Shown here piece by piece: positions 43,827 through 52,927 of a stretch of 64,000 nucleotides of DNA (positions are counted from its first letter, which is position 1; every line of letters begins with the position of its first letter). The notes beneath the pieces are model-generated. The model did no database searches and was not told where the DNA came from. It was given only the letters and a program-made list of their open reading frames with translations. Source of the stretch: GAS188 sp963794475 (GTDB lineage Bacteria; Pseudomonadota; Alphaproteobacteria; Rhizobiales; Beijerinckiaceae); contig CAWCDW010000010.1 of assembly GCA_963794475.1 (NCBI GenBank), forward strand, positions 806,001-870,000, written 5' to 3'. The position numbers were made by a program, and so were the translations under genes.

Positions 43827-44525
43827 ATGAGTCTCGACATCATTCCCGTCATCGATCTTCGGCGCGGCCTCGTCGTGCGCGCCGTGATGGGGCGCCGGGA
43901 GCTCTACCGGCCCATCGAGACCCCGCTCAGCCGGACGGCGGAACCGGAGGATGTAGTCCGAGGCTTGCTGACGCTGCATCTTTTCAGGGCGCTCTATATC
44001 GCCGATCTCGACGCCATCGAAAACACGGGCGACAACACGAGCGTCGTCAGGAGATTGCGGGAACGCTTTACGCATCTCGACATCTGGACCGACAATGGAG
44101 CTGCCGCGCCTGCTGCGATCCGGGCGTGGCTCGAGAAGGATCGAGGCACCCTCGTGCTTGGCAGCGAATCGCAAGCGAGCGGCGCCGTTATGCGAAGCTT
44201 CAAGGATAATCCCCGCCTCGTCCTTTCCCTCGATTTTCGAGAAAGCGCGTTTCAAGGCCCCGCCGAGCTTTCCGACCCTTCGCATTGGCCCGAGCGCGTG
44301 ATCGCGATGACCTTGGCGCGCGTCGGCGGCGCATCTGGACCCGATTTCGAACGGCTGGCGGAGCTTCGCCGTCTCGGGGCTCGCCACAGGATTTATGCGG
44401 CCGGTGGCGTGCGCGGACGCGAGGATCTGCTGCGCCTTGCGGAAATGGGCGTGAAGGGCGTGCTCATCGCCTCGGCGCTGCACGATGGCCGCCTCGCGGA
44501 AAACGAGATCGCCGAATTCGCTTGA
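43827..44525 (+). CDS. HisA/HisF-related TIM-barrel protein
   Basis: 232 residues from the ATG at 43827 (ATG at 43785 possible). HisA-like start MSLDIIPVIDLRRGLVVRAVMG, LYIADLDAIE and a C-terminal phosphate site IYAAGGVRGREDLLRLAEMGVKGVLIASALHDG. It is the HisAF-related type of methanogens and methylotrophs, not the histidine enzyme; its place in the H4MPT cluster points to a sugar-phosphate step in cofactor synthesis. Function inferred from context only. Confidence 0.8.
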   Translation: MSLDIIPVIDLRRGLVVRAVMGRRELYRPIETPLSRTAEPEDVVRGLLTLHLFRALYIADLDAIENTGDNTSVVRRLRERFTHLDIWTDNGAAAPAAIRAWLEKDRGTLVLGSESQASGAVMRSFKDNPRLVLSLDFRESAFQGPAELSDPSHWPERVIAMTLARVGGASGPDFERLAELRRLGARHRIYAAGGVRGREDLLRLAEMGVKGVLIASALHDGRLAENEIAEFA

Positions 44526-44672
44526 GCGAGGCCTGAGAATCCTCGGCGCTCCGCTCGGGCGACGAAAAGCCGGACACAGCAGGAGAGCCTATCGGATCGA
44601 TCCGACAGGTCTCGCGCTGCGTCGAGATGGAAAGAACGCTCGCTCTTCCTCGTCCCATCGCCTGATCGCGCC

Positions 44673-44695
44673 GCAAGAATGATTGCCATTCTTGC
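44673..44695. terminator. hairpin between convergent genes
   Basis: GCAAGAATG (44673-44681) and CATTCTTGC (44687-44695) make a perfect 9-bp stem with a 5-nt loop, 42 bp beyond the fae stop. Neither side has a T-run, so it may only pause transcription or protect mRNA ends. Confidence 0.35.
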
Positions 44696-44736
44696 CAATC
44701 ACGTGTTGGGCAAGCGTTCCGGACTCTTCGTAAGGC

Positions 44737-45249
44737 TCAGGAAGCGGCGGCGAAGGGGTGCTTGGCCGAGTTGCGCTGCGCCACCACTTGCGAAGGCTTC
44801 GGTTCGCCGCTCACGGCACGAGCGATCGCTTCCTTCGTGGCGCGGTAGTTGAAGTCCTGGATCTTCTTGTCGTCCGCCGCCTCCCAATGGATGAAGACGC
44901 CGACGCAGATGAAGAGATCATCGGCTTCGCTCTCGGGAATCACGCCCTCGGCGACGCTGTCGGCAACCGCCTTCGCGACCGCGTGCTGGGCCGGCCCGAA
45001 CATCTGGACCGCCTGCTTCGCCCCCTTGATCGTGACCTTGTTGAACAACACCGTCGCCGGCTTGCAGAGAAGGTTCGGCGCGACGACCGCGAGCAGCGTC
45101 GTGAACCCGTCCTTGTTGTTGGTCAATGCGTTCGCAAACGCAGTCTCTACCGCACTGCCGCGCGGGCCGATGATGAGGTCGATATGGGCAACCTCATTTC
45201 CTTCGCCGATGAGCGATTCGCCGACGCACATCTTGGTGATCTTGGCCAT
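44737..45249 (-). CDS. fae: formaldehyde-activating enzyme
   Basis: 170 residues. GGGAGGG lies six bases before the ATG, a very strong site. Typical start TKMCVGESLIGEGNEVAHIDLIIG with the catalytic His at 22, then ALTNNKDGFTTLLAVVAPNLL and HWEAADDKKIQDFNY. It condenses formaldehyde with H4MPT to methylene-H4MPT in the cytoplasm, the entry step of the pathway. It is preceded by 145 bp that should carry its own promoter; upstream on the same strand are orf7, orf5, mch, orf17 and mtdB. Confidence 0.97.
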   Translation of the reverse strand: MAKITKMCVGESLIGEGNEVAHIDLIIGPRGSAVETAFANALTNNKDGFTTLLAVVAPNLLCKPATVLFNKVTIKGAKQAVQMFGPAQHAVAKAVADSVAEGVIPESEADDLFICVGVFIHWEAADDKKIQDFNYRATKEAIARAVSGEPKPSQVVAQRNSAKHPFAAAS

Positions 45250-45394
45250 GAATGTCCCTCCCTGGAGAACACAAACCGCAGAAGCCGCCCGCCCATCAGG
45301 CGTCCGGCCCGTGAACTATCCTTGTTGACAGCATCCGGCTCGAGGCCGGATCGGTTGGCCAGATAGCGGCGGAAAAATCCTTCCGCGTTTCAAG

Positions 45395-46255
45395 TCAATC
45401 ACTGTTCCCGTCCCGCCGCAAGATGGATTGTAGCTTTGCGGCAAAGAGCGTCGCGACGGTGAGGTCGGCGCTCGTGCCGGGGTTGGCGGCGGCGCGCTTG
45501 AGCTCGCCATCCCAAGCGATGAGCTCGCCCATGAGCTCATCGAGCCCGGCGCCCCGCTCGATCCGCTCAAAGAAGCTTTGCGCGAGGCGCGTGACGCGCG
45601 CGCCCGCCGCCTCGCCTTGCTTGCGCACAATGTGGGTGTCCGGAAAGGCGGTGAGGAAGGCGAGATAAACCGTGAGCGTCGCAAGCTTCGGCTCGGCGCT
45701 TCGCTCCAGCGAGCGTCGCAGGGCGGTGAGACCGACGTCGAAGACATCAGTAAATCCGCTCTCGTACTGGCGCGCGATGCGATCGCGCGACGCGGCCTCC
45801 GCCATGGCCTCGCGCAAAGAAACGGTCGGCGGCGAGCGGACGTCGTGCCTTGGCGCTTCTCCGAGGCCGCCCGGAGAAGCGCGCAGGATCGCTTCGAAGA
45901 CGAGGCGCGCATCTTCCCGATCGAGGCCTTCCAGGACGCGCGTGACAGCCGCGCGCAAATCAGGCTCACCCGTTTCCGCCGCCGCCGCGAGCGGCGCGCA
46001 GAGAAGGATGATGCCGAGATTGATGTTTTGACCCGTCGCGCCGACGCAAGCCCTGACTGCTCTTGATATGCGTTCACCGATGCGAGCGCCCTTTGCCGCG
46101 ATGAAAGGGGCGGCGTTGCGGGCGGCGAGCCGGAAATCCTCGACCGTCATCGCATGCCCTTCGGCGAAGATATGCACATTGCCGGGCTTCGGCGCTTCGA
46201 GCTCTTCGCGGCAAGCCTCCTCGAACGCCGCCGCGATGGCCCGATCGAGACCCAT
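45395..46255 (-). CDS. triphosphoribosyl-dephospho-CoA synthase-like protein (Orf7 type)
   Basis: 286 residues from the ATG at 46255, which shares its A with the stop of the previous gene (TGATG); a GTG one codon earlier is possible. CitG/MdcB-like all-helical fold with EAPKPGNVHIFAEGH and NINLGIILLCAPLAAAAE. In methylotrophs this gene (orf7) is part of the H4MPT cluster and is thought to attach a triphosphoribosyl-like or ribose unit during cofactor synthesis. Exact reaction unproven. Confidence 0.82.
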   Translation of the reverse strand: MGLDRAIAAAFEEACREELEAPKPGNVHIFAEGHAMTVEDFRLAARNAAPFIAAKGARIGERISRAVRACVGATGQNINLGIILLCAPLAAAAETGEPDLRAAVTRVLEGLDREDARLVFEAILRASPGGLGEAPRHDVRSPPTVSLREAMAEAASRDRIARQYESGFTDVFDVGLTALRRSLERSAEPKLATLTVYLAFLTAFPDTHIVRKQGEAAGARVTRLAQSFFERIERGAGLDELMGELIAWDGELKRAAANPGTSADLTVATLFAAKLQSILRRDGNSD

Positions 46256-47217
46256 CACCCGGCGCGGCGGGCGAGCGCGCGTTCGCGCAGCACGCCGAGG
46301 AAATCGCTCGCGATCGCCGCGGCGATGTCGGCGCTCGCAACACTTTGCAGCCCGCGCCAGGCCGGCATCGAGTTCACCTCGAGCACATAGGGCCGCCCGT
46401 CGCTGCCGAGGAGGATGTCGACGCCGGCGAAATCGGCTTCGACGGCCGCGGCCGATCGGATGGCGAGCGCGGCGAGGTCCGCGCCGAGCTCCACCGTTTC
46501 CGGGCGGCCGCCCTGTTTCACATTGGTGATCCAATGCGCCGCGCGCCGCCGCATGGCGGCGACTATCCTGCCGCGCGAGACGAGCGCGCGAAAGTCGCTG
46601 TGCTCCGGCCCGGTCCCGCCGACGAAGCGCTGCAAATAATACACGCTCGCGACCGCGTTCTCCTCAGGGAGATCGCTCGCGGAACTAATCAGCCGCAAGC
46701 CGCGCCCTTGCGAGCCGAAGAGCGGCTTGAGAACGAGGGGGCCGCGAAGCGTCTCGCGCCACGCGATGCGAAGCGCCTCCGAGCGCCCTTCGACCGTCCA
46801 GGTGTCGGGTGTCGGTAGGCCTGCCCGTGCGAGCAGGAAGCTCGTCATGGATTTATCGACACAACGCTCGATGGCGCGGGCGTCGTTCCAAACGAGAACT
46901 CCCTCTTCCCGCAACGCGTGCAGAACGCCGAGCCTGCGCGTCACCGCCTCGAAACTGCCCGCCGCGACGGCGCGCACGATGATGCCATCGGGCAGGCGGG
47001 AGCCGAAACCCGGGAGCGAAAGGCCGCTCGGATGAAGCGTCGAGAACATCGAAGAGGAGAGGGCGACGAAGCTCGCCCGAGCACCCAGCTTCTCGAGCCT
47101 CTTGATCAGGGAGCGCGCGTGGCCGTCCCGCCTATGGCCGACGACCGCGACCGCGAGATCGCCTCGCGGGTCGACCCGCGCCCGGACGGAGCTCGATTTT
47201 TCAAGTGAAAGAGGCAT
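46255..47217 (-). CDS. RimK-like ATP-grasp ligase (Orf5 type)
   Basis: 320 residues from the ATG at 47217, overlapping the mch end by 17 bp. ATP-grasp features: LVLKPLFGSQGRGLRLI at the ATP loop, YYLQRFVGG, and the metal-binding end FAGVDILLGSDGRPYVLEVNSMPAWRGLQ. RimK-like ligases add amino acids such as glutamate to an acid; MptN of methanogens does this to H4MPT. Placement beside mch fits a role in finishing the methylotroph cofactor, but the acceptor is not known. Confidence 0.82.
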   Translation of the reverse strand: MPLSLEKSSSVRARVDPRGDLAVAVVGHRRDGHARSLIKRLEKLGARASFVALSSSMFSTLHPSGLSLPGFGSRLPDGIIVRAVAAGSFEAVTRRLGVLHALREEGVLVWNDARAIERCVDKSMTSFLLARAGLPTPDTWTVEGRSEALRIAWRETLRGPLVLKPLFGSQGRGLRLISSASDLPEENAVASVYYLQRFVGGTGPEHSDFRALVSRGRIVAAMRRRAAHWITNVKQGGRPETVELGADLAALAIRSAAAVEADFAGVDILLGSDGRPYVLEVNSMPAWRGLQSVASADIAAAIASDFLGVLRERALARRAG

Positions 47218-48172
47218 CGAGGAGCATCGGGTCGAGCGCGCCCGCATGGAAGCTGTCGCCCGTTTCAAGGGCGGTGATGATGACCGATGCCGGGCTGAAC
47301 AGCATGGGGTCGATCGCGTAAAAATCGCCATTGACGCGCTTGAAGATCTCGGCGAAGGGGCGGCCGTAGTCGCGAGAGGCGCGGCTCGGCATGCGCTCGG
47401 CGAGCGCCTTGGCCTCATCCACCGGCCCGCGCACGAAAAGATGCACGGCGCCCGCGTAGATGATGGCGTCATTGGTGCGTCCCATCGCCTTGACAAAATC
47501 GGGATGCGGCGGGGGCAGTGGCGCCACGCCCATTCCCTCGACGATGCGCTCGAGCGGGAAGCCGAGCTCATGGGCCTTGTGCAAAGCGACCTCGAGCACG
47601 CGTGCCACGACCTGCACGCCGCCAGCCCGGCTTTGGGTGGGCGTGAAGATGAAGGTGAGCCGGTCGGGATCGAGGCCGCATGCGGCCGCGACTTCCGCGA
47701 CAACCGCGGGCGGCGGCGGCAGATTGCTTTCGAGAATCATGACGGCGCGGTCGGCACGATCCGCATAGCCGAGATCCTCGAAAAGCTTCTCACCGCGTGC
47801 CAGCGCGCGGGCGGGTCCTGAACCGAGGGCGAAAAACGCATCCTTGCCCTTGCCGTGCGCGAGGCGCCAGCCGGCATATTGGCTCGCGAGGCAGGCGATG
47901 ACGGGGAGCGAAGAACGCACGCCGATCGTCCAAGGCCAGCGCGGCATCGCTTGCGAGGGCAGAAGGCGCACTTCGGCGAGGCCGCCGAGGCAAATCCGGG
48001 CAATGCGCAGGCCGGCCTCGATGCCGCCCTCAGCCTTGCTGCCGGCGTCGATCACGGTCTCGCCCGAGGCGCCTTTTGCGATTGAGAGCCCAAGCTCCGC
48101 CGCATCGGCTATGAGGCCGGTGACGAGCTTGCTCGCGCGCAAGTTCACGCTGATGGAGGGGTGCGGGCTCAC
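47201..48172 (-). CDS. mch: methenyl-H4MPT cyclohydrolase
   Basis: 323 residues from the GTG at 48172, which overlaps the stop of the ATP-grasp gene upstream (GTGA). Typical blocks: SISVNLRASKLVTGLI, ASGETVIDAGSKAEGGIEAG, SSLPVIACLASQYAGWRL, FGSGPARAL-like ALGSGPARALARGEKLF, and TNDAIIYAG. It hydrolyses methenyl-H4MPT to formyl-H4MPT in the formaldehyde oxidation route. Same operon as mtdB, with tight overlaps on both sides. Confidence 0.95.
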   Translation of the reverse strand: MSPHPSISVNLRASKLVTGLIADAAELGLSIAKGASGETVIDAGSKAEGGIEAGLRIARICLGGLAEVRLLPSQAMPRWPWTIGVRSSLPVIACLASQYAGWRLAHGKGKDAFFALGSGPARALARGEKLFEDLGYADRADRAVMILESNLPPPPAVVAEVAAACGLDPDRLTFIFTPTQSRAGGVQVVARVLEVALHKAHELGFPLERIVEGMGVAPLPPPHPDFVKAMGRTNDAIIYAGAVHLFVRGPVDEAKALAERMPSRASRDYGRPFAEIFKRVNGDFYAIDPMLFSPASVIITALETGDSFHAGALDPMLLDASFT

Positions 48173-49308
48173 CTTCGACCCCCTTGCGCCATGGCGAGAA
48201 CGGTGAGGATGCGGACTTCGACCAGCGCCCTGGCGCGGCCGGCGGAACTCGCTTTCGCCTGAACGGTGCAGATCGGCGTGCCGGCCTCGAGGCGCGATCC
48301 GGCGCTTTGCCGGTCGACGCACCATTGCGGCCAATCGAGCCGAGGCATCGCGGGAATCGGGCGCGTGGCGTAAACGGTCGCAGCCGCGGCGCCCCCCCGC
48401 CAACGGGGCGCGCGCTTCGGGAGAGCGCCGCGGCAGGCCTCGATATGCAAGGCGAAGAGCGGTGCCGAGGGCGAATCGAAAAGGTCGAGCGTCGCGCCTG
48501 GGCGCGGGTTGATCTCGATCAGCCAGGCGGTGTCGCCTTCGATGAGAAAATCGGCGCCGTTCAAGCCACGCAAACCGAGATGCCGGGCAAGATTTTCCGC
48601 ATCCGCGCAAAGCCTGCGCTTCAGCCGAGGCCCGATGCCGGCCGGGCGCACGGCGCCTCCAAAGCGGAACGGCGCCTCGCGCGTCGGGTTGTGCCATTGC
48701 GCGCTGAAACCGAGGGGCAGGGTGTCCTTTCCATCGGCGAGGAACAAGAGCGAGACTGCTCGTCCCGTCACCTGCCGCTGAAAATAGAGGCGCTCGCGGT
48801 CCTCGGATTTTGCCGCCTTCCCCTTCGCGAGCCGCACATGCGCCCCGCCAGCCCCACCGATGCGTTTGCGAAGCCAACCCGTCGGATCGGAGGGAGGCGC
48901 CGCGCTTACGGCCGGATGCGCGACGCCAAAGTCATGACAGAGCGCCGCGAAGGCAAGCGGGTCCTTGGTGCGTGAAACGACATCGGGACCGTTTCCGAGG
49001 AGCCGCCAGCGGTCGGCAAGGCGCGTCAGGGTCTCCGGCCGATCCTCGAAACCCGAACCGTAGACGAGGCCCTCGCATCGGCGGCCTTCCGCAAGGCTTG
49101 TGAGCGAAGCAATCAACGCGGGCTCGTGAAGGCCTGACGCCAGATCGCCCGGCGTCGTCATGGATTGGCTCGCGGCGGCGCGCATATCTGCGTCGCCGAA
49201 AAGGTCGGCGACGAGCGGGGCGTGGCCTGCCCGGCGCGCCGAGACGGCGAGCGCTCGACCCGACAAGGCGGCGATGAGCACGTAGCGGGCCTTATTTCGC
49301 GAGCTCAC
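48169..49308 (-). CDS. ATP-grasp protein (Orf17 type)
   Basis: 379 residues from the GTG at 49308, overlapping the mtdB end by 17 bp; an open frame to 49344 is less likely. Glycine-rich ATP loop KRIGGAGGAHVRLAK, FQRQVTGRAVSLLFLADG, and the metal-binding end LNGADFLIEGDTAWLIEINPRPGATLD. This is the second ATP-grasp in the cluster and corresponds to orf17 of other methylotrophs, needed for the H4MPT pathway. A ligase step in cofactor synthesis is inferred. Confidence 0.82.
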   Translation of the reverse strand: MSSRNKARYVLIAALSGRALAVSARRAGHAPLVADLFGDADMRAAASQSMTTPGDLASGLHEPALIASLTSLAEGRRCEGLVYGSGFEDRPETLTRLADRWRLLGNGPDVVSRTKDPLAFAALCHDFGVAHPAVSAAPPSDPTGWLRKRIGGAGGAHVRLAKGKAAKSEDRERLYFQRQVTGRAVSLLFLADGKDTLPLGFSAQWHNPTREAPFRFGGAVRPAGIGPRLKRRLCADAENLARHLGLRGLNGADFLIEGDTAWLIEINPRPGATLDLFDSPSAPLFALHIEACRGALPKRAPRWRGGAAAATVYATRPIPAMPRLDWPQWCVDRQSAGSRLEAGTPICTVQAKASSAGRARALVEVRILTVLAMAQGGRR

Positions 49309-50188
49309 GGGCGAGGTCGAAGGCGTCGCGGAAATCGAAGACAACCGGTTTTTCCGCCGCGATCATCCGGCGAAAAAGCCCCGACTCGGTTTTAGACTTC
49401 AACTGACCGATGGTGAGCGGGCCGACACCGAGCGTCCGGCTCTCCCCGATCGGGTCACCATTCGCCTCCATCTTCAGCCCATCCACTCCTGAAGGCGGCA
49501 CGGCGTTCACGTCTGCCGCGACGATCAGCGAAGGCATCGCCCGAAGCTGCTCCTGGTCGAGAATGCGCACGCCGGCCCTTCCGGCGCAGAAGGCAACCTC
49601 GGCGGACGAAAGGATCGTGTTGACTTTTTCACGGCTGCTGCCGTCGGCGAAGCCGAGCGCTACATCGAAACGCCGCGTCGCCTCGTCCGCCGCCTTGCGG
49701 ACACGCTCGGGCCCGTCATAGCCAACGAGGATCACCTTCGCGCCTTGGCGCGCCGCGATCACGGCGGAGGAAAAGCCGACGACGCCGGTCGCGCCGAACA
49801 CGGCGACGGTGAGCCCGCTCAACGAACGCGAGAGCTTGGCGCCGAGTACTTTTTCGACACAGGTCACCATGGCGGCGGCCGTGGTGAAAGAGCCTGCCGG
49901 ATCGGCAAAGAGCGACGCGGCGAAAGGAGGAACCATCGCCTTCTTCGCGACCTCGAGCATGTCGAGCGCCGCCAATGCGTCCTTGCCGCCGAAGAAGAAG
50001 CCGGTCCTCGGGCCGAGCTTGGGCGGCCGTGAGAAGATCGCGTCTTGCACGAGGGCGGCGACGTCTCCGCGTTCGACATTCGCATAGGGGATGACCGCGT
50101 CGAAACCGGCGTCGAGCGCCATGTTCGTATCGAAAGGGCTGACGTGCTTGAGCGGCGTCAGCATGTGAAGAATATTCTTTTCGCCCAT
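49292..50188 (-). CDS. mtdB: NAD(P)-dependent methylene-H4MPT dehydrogenase
   Basis: 298 residues. Start KNILHMLTPLKHVSPFDTNMALDAGFD is typical of MtdB, and the Rossmann loop TVAVFGATGVVGFSSAVIAARQGAKV binds the nucleotide. It oxidises methylene-H4MPT to methenyl-H4MPT with NAD or NADP. GGGGAAG-type site before the ATG. Lies 24 bp after the RFAP synthase gene and leads the tightly overlapping mtdB-orf17-mch-orf5-orf7 run. Confidence 0.95.
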   Translation of the reverse strand: MGEKNILHMLTPLKHVSPFDTNMALDAGFDAVIPYANVERGDVAALVQDAIFSRPPKLGPRTGFFFGGKDALAALDMLEVAKKAMVPPFAASLFADPAGSFTTAAAMVTCVEKVLGAKLSRSLSGLTVAVFGATGVVGFSSAVIAARQGAKVILVGYDGPERVRKAADEATRRFDVALGFADGSSREKVNTILSSAEVAFCAGRAGVRILDQEQLRAMPSLIVAADVNAVPPSGVDGLKMEANGDPIGESRTLGVGPLTIGQLKSKTESGLFRRMIAAEKPVVFDFRDAFDLARELAK

Positions 50189-50212
50189 GAAGCTTCCCCT
50201 GCCGGATCCCGC

Positions 50213-51220
50213 TCAAGCCGTGTTGGTGAGCTCGCCCTCGCGCATTGCCGAGGTGTCTGTCTCGCGAGCCTCGATCCGCGCGCCGCGGTTGAGACCCTGG
50301 CGGATGGAGATGTCGAGCTTTCTCGCGAAGCCGTCGCGACGCAAGGCGTCCTGAAGCCGCTCCGCTTCATCGAGGCTCTCCGCGAAGGCAAAGCCCGTGG
50401 GACCCCATGAACTCTGGCCGATCCCATGAGCGCCTTCGCGCCGCAGCGCCTCGAGTGCCGCGCCGACCGTGGGGCTCACGAACCGCCGGCCGCCTTGGGC
50501 TGGCGCAAAATAATCGCCGAGGCGTTCCTGAATGGACCGGACAGCCTCACCGAAAGGGGCAATTCTTTTCTCGGCCAATCCGGGAAGGAGCTGCATCAGA
50601 ACCAAGCGACAGATATGGTCCGCCTCCGCCTCGTCGAAAAGCGCGAGGGCCGAGAAAGCCGCCCGCTCGCCATCGCCATGGATGCCACGTGTCGAAGCAT
50701 CTTGAAGCAAGAGGATGCGCCAGTTCGTCGGAAACGGCAACCGCGTGACGATCGGCGGCTCGACGGTGCCGGGGCCCCGGCCGCCGTCGACTACGAATCC
50801 TCCCTTATGGAAGGCGGCGATGCCGATGCCCGACCGCTCGCCACGCGAGAGCGTGAGTATGTCCTCGCGCCGATCGCCGCGCAACCCTTCAAGGCGGCGG
50901 AACGCCGCCGCAAGCGCGAGCGCGAGCGTGGTCCCCGAGCCTAGGCCCGTATGCGCGGGTATCGCCTCATGGATCGTGAGCGCGTACTCGCGTTTCGCCC
51001 CGAAGCGGCGAGCCAATGCCGCGAGATGCGAACTGGCACGCTCGCTGTCGGGACCCGACGCCCGGGAGCGCGCCGCATGGGCGAGGCTCAGACGCGTGAC
51101 GGGGCCGTCGATCGCGATCCCGATGCTCCCGAAGCGCCTGCCGAGGCCGCCATGCAAATCGAGAAAGCCGAGATGCAGCCGCGCCGCCGCGCAGATGACT
51201 ACATTCCTGCCCTCGATCAT
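50213..51220 (-). CDS. beta-ribofuranosylaminobenzene 5'-phosphate (RFAP) synthase
   Basis: 335 residues, GGAG six bases before the ATG. GHMP-kinase-like fold with ARLHLGFLDLHGGLGRRFGSIG near the start and HTGLGSGTTLALALAAAF as the glycine loop; SGIGIAAFHKGGFVVDGG and GQSSWGPTGFAF follow. It joins PRPP and p-hydroxy- or p-aminobenzoate in the first committed step of methanopterin synthesis (MptG / Orf4 type). First gene of the minus-strand mtdB operon, divergent from the pterin dehydratase and fhc operon. Confidence 0.92.
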   Translation of the reverse strand: MIEGRNVVICAAARLHLGFLDLHGGLGRRFGSIGIAIDGPVTRLSLAHAARSRASGPDSERASSHLAALARRFGAKREYALTIHEAIPAHTGLGSGTTLALALAAAFRRLEGLRGDRREDILTLSRGERSGIGIAAFHKGGFVVDGGRGPGTVEPPIVTRLPFPTNWRILLLQDASTRGIHGDGERAAFSALALFDEAEADHICRLVLMQLLPGLAEKRIAPFGEAVRSIQERLGDYFAPAQGGRRFVSPTVGAALEALRREGAHGIGQSSWGPTGFAFAESLDEAERLQDALRRDGFARKLDISIRQGLNRGARIEARETDTSAMREGELTNTA

Positions 51221-51344
51221 GCATGGCTCCGTTGGACCAGACGGGCGAACCCGATCGGCGAACCGTTGTGTTGACGCTCAAATAAGATAGACTTCCCACG
51301 CCGATATGAAAGCCATGTCCGTGAGAGTCCACGGAGGAGCGAGC

Positions 51345-51728
51345 ATGACACCCCCGAAGCCGGAAATCGTGCACACCGACGAAGAGGTCGCGCAAAGGCT
51401 GCAGCGGGAACTGCCGCATTGGCGGCTCGAAGGGGGTTGGATCCGGCGCACTTACAAGACAAATGGCTGGAAAGGGACGCTGATGGTGATCAACACCGTT
51501 GGCCATCTGGCCGAGGCGGCTTGGCATCACCCCGACATCACAGCCTCTTACGCCTGGGTGGAGGTTCGCCTGAAGACGCACACGGCCAAGGGGATCACCG
51601 ACAAGGATTTCGAGCTCGCCCGGAAGATCGAGGAGGTCGTGGCATGGCAGCCCGGCACGGAAGGGGGCGCGCTCGAGGGCACGCCGCAGGGCGATCAGCG
51701 TTTCGCCTACATCAAATACGATCGATGA
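51345..51728 (+). CDS. pterin-4a-carbinolamine dehydratase-like protein
   Basis: 127 residues from the ATG at 51345 with GGAGGAG five bases upstream; an extension to 51306 is rejected. PCD/DCoH fold with the active-site block AAWHHPDITASYAWVEVRLKTHTAKGITDKDFELA. The fold dehydrates 4a-hydroxypterins; next to fhc it more likely acts on H4MPT or its precursors. The C-terminal ~25 residues are Gly-rich. Opens the fhc operon, 62 bp before fhcB. Confidence 0.88.
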   Translation: MTPPKPEIVHTDEEVAQRLQRELPHWRLEGGWIRRTYKTNGWKGTLMVINTVGHLAEAAWHHPDITASYAWVEVRLKTHTAKGITDKDFELARKIEEVVAWQPGTEGGALEGTPQGDQRFAYIKYDR

Positions 51729-51790
51729 GCGCCACGCCGGCCGCGTGCCCGCCGTTCGCGGCGTGTTGCTGAATCCGAGGAAGACGGGCG

Positions 51791-52927
51791 ATGCCTGGGC
51801 GCGGGGAAGGCCGGCATGCGAGGGCCTGGATCGAAGGCGTGGCTTGCCCGCTGGACGCCGCGATCGAGGCCGCGCGCGGCCGTTTGCGGAAAAGCCGGCA
51901 CCCGCTATTCGCCGGCCTCGGCTGCGATATCGAGGGCGCCCGAACGCTTGTTCGCCTCGCCAAGCTCGTGGGCGCGTCCATCGATCATCTTTGCGGAACC
52001 GCGACCGGCATCGAGCTTGCCGTCGCGCGTGATGCGGGCATGTTCCTTACGACTCCGGGTGAGGCCGCCGCGCGCGCCGATACGCTTTTCATCCTCGCTC
52101 CGGAAGCCTCCGAGGAGGCGCGGCTGTTTTTGGAGCGGCTTCTCGAGACGACGCCAAAACTCGCCACCAGCGATGCGCCTCGCAACGTCATCTGGGTCGG
52201 CAAGGAACCCGCGCCGAGAGCACGCTCGCGGCGCCTCGAGATCACGCCCGTCCCCGTGGCGTCCGCGCGGATCGCGCCGCTTCTCGCCGCGCTGCGCGCG
52301 CGCCTCGCCGGCCGGCCGGTCGGTCCGGCGTCGCTCCCGGCCCCTCGTCTCCAACCGATCATCGAGACCCTTCGCCAGGCGAAATTCGGTGTCGCGATCT
52401 GGTCATCCGCTGCTCTCGGCCCGCTCGTCGTCGAGATGCTTGCCGGGCTGGTGCGCGACCTCAATGAGCGGACGCGGTTTTCCTGCCTGCCCGTGATGGC
52501 AAAGGACAATGCGGCGGGCGCCGCCATGGCCTTGACCTGGCTCACGGGCTTTCCGTCCAACATCGGATTCTCGCGAGGCGCGGCCGAGCACGACCCCTGG
52601 CGCTTCGACGCGGCGCGCCTTGCGCGGAGCGGGGAAGCCGACCTCGCCTTGTGGGTCTCGGCTTATCGTCGCCAGTTTCCGCAATGGGCCTCGGCGGTCC
52701 CTCTGATCGCGCTGACGCCGCGAGCCGCCGCAACGGAAAGGCCCCGCGCGCTTATCGAGATCGAGGTCGGCACGCCAGGTGTCGATCACGACACCATCGA
52801 CCTTTCCCCGGCGACTGGAAGCTTGGCGTTCCGCGCCGCCACCGCTCGCAAGGAGACCCCTTCGGTCGCCGACGTGCTCGGCAAGATTTGCGCCAGCCTC
52901 ACCGAAGAAGGGAGGGCGCTCCGGTGA
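51791..52927 (+). CDS. fhcB: formyltransferase/hydrolase complex subunit B
   Basis: 378 residues, GAGGA upstream of the ATG. Homologous to subunit B of formylmethanofuran dehydrogenase (FLRKSRHPLFAGLGCDIEGAR-like start, LCGTATGIELAVARDAG, MALTWLTGFPSNIGFSRG). The methylotroph FhcB is shorter than the archaeal enzyme and is not expected to bind the molybdenum or tungsten cofactor. Part of the Fhc complex that moves formyl from H4MPT to methanofuran and hydrolyses it to formate. Coupled to fhcA by a GTGA overlap. Confidence 0.93.
   Translation: MPGRGEGRHARAWIEGVACPLDAAIEAARGRLRKSRHPLFAGLGCDIEGARTLVRLAKLVGASIDHLCGTATGIELAVARDAGMFLTTPGEAAARADTLFILAPEASEEARLFLERLLETTPKLATSDAPRNVIWVGKEPAPRARSRRLEITPVPVASARIAPLLAALRARLAGRPVGPASLPAPRLQPIIETLRQAKFGVAIWSSAALGPLVVEMLAGLVRDLNERTRFSCLPVMAKDNAAGAAMALTWLTGFPSNIGFSRGAAEHDPWRFDAARLARSGEADLALWVSAYRRQFPQWASAVPLIALTPRAAATERPRALIEIEVGTPGVDHDTIDLSPATGSLAFRAATARKETPSVADVLGKICASLTEEGRALR

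Noticed and set aside
45316..45394. C-terminal extension of a shadow frame opposite orf7 toward fae
   Set aside because: Arg/Ser-rich translation with no conserved motif; typical of a GC-rich shadow frame.
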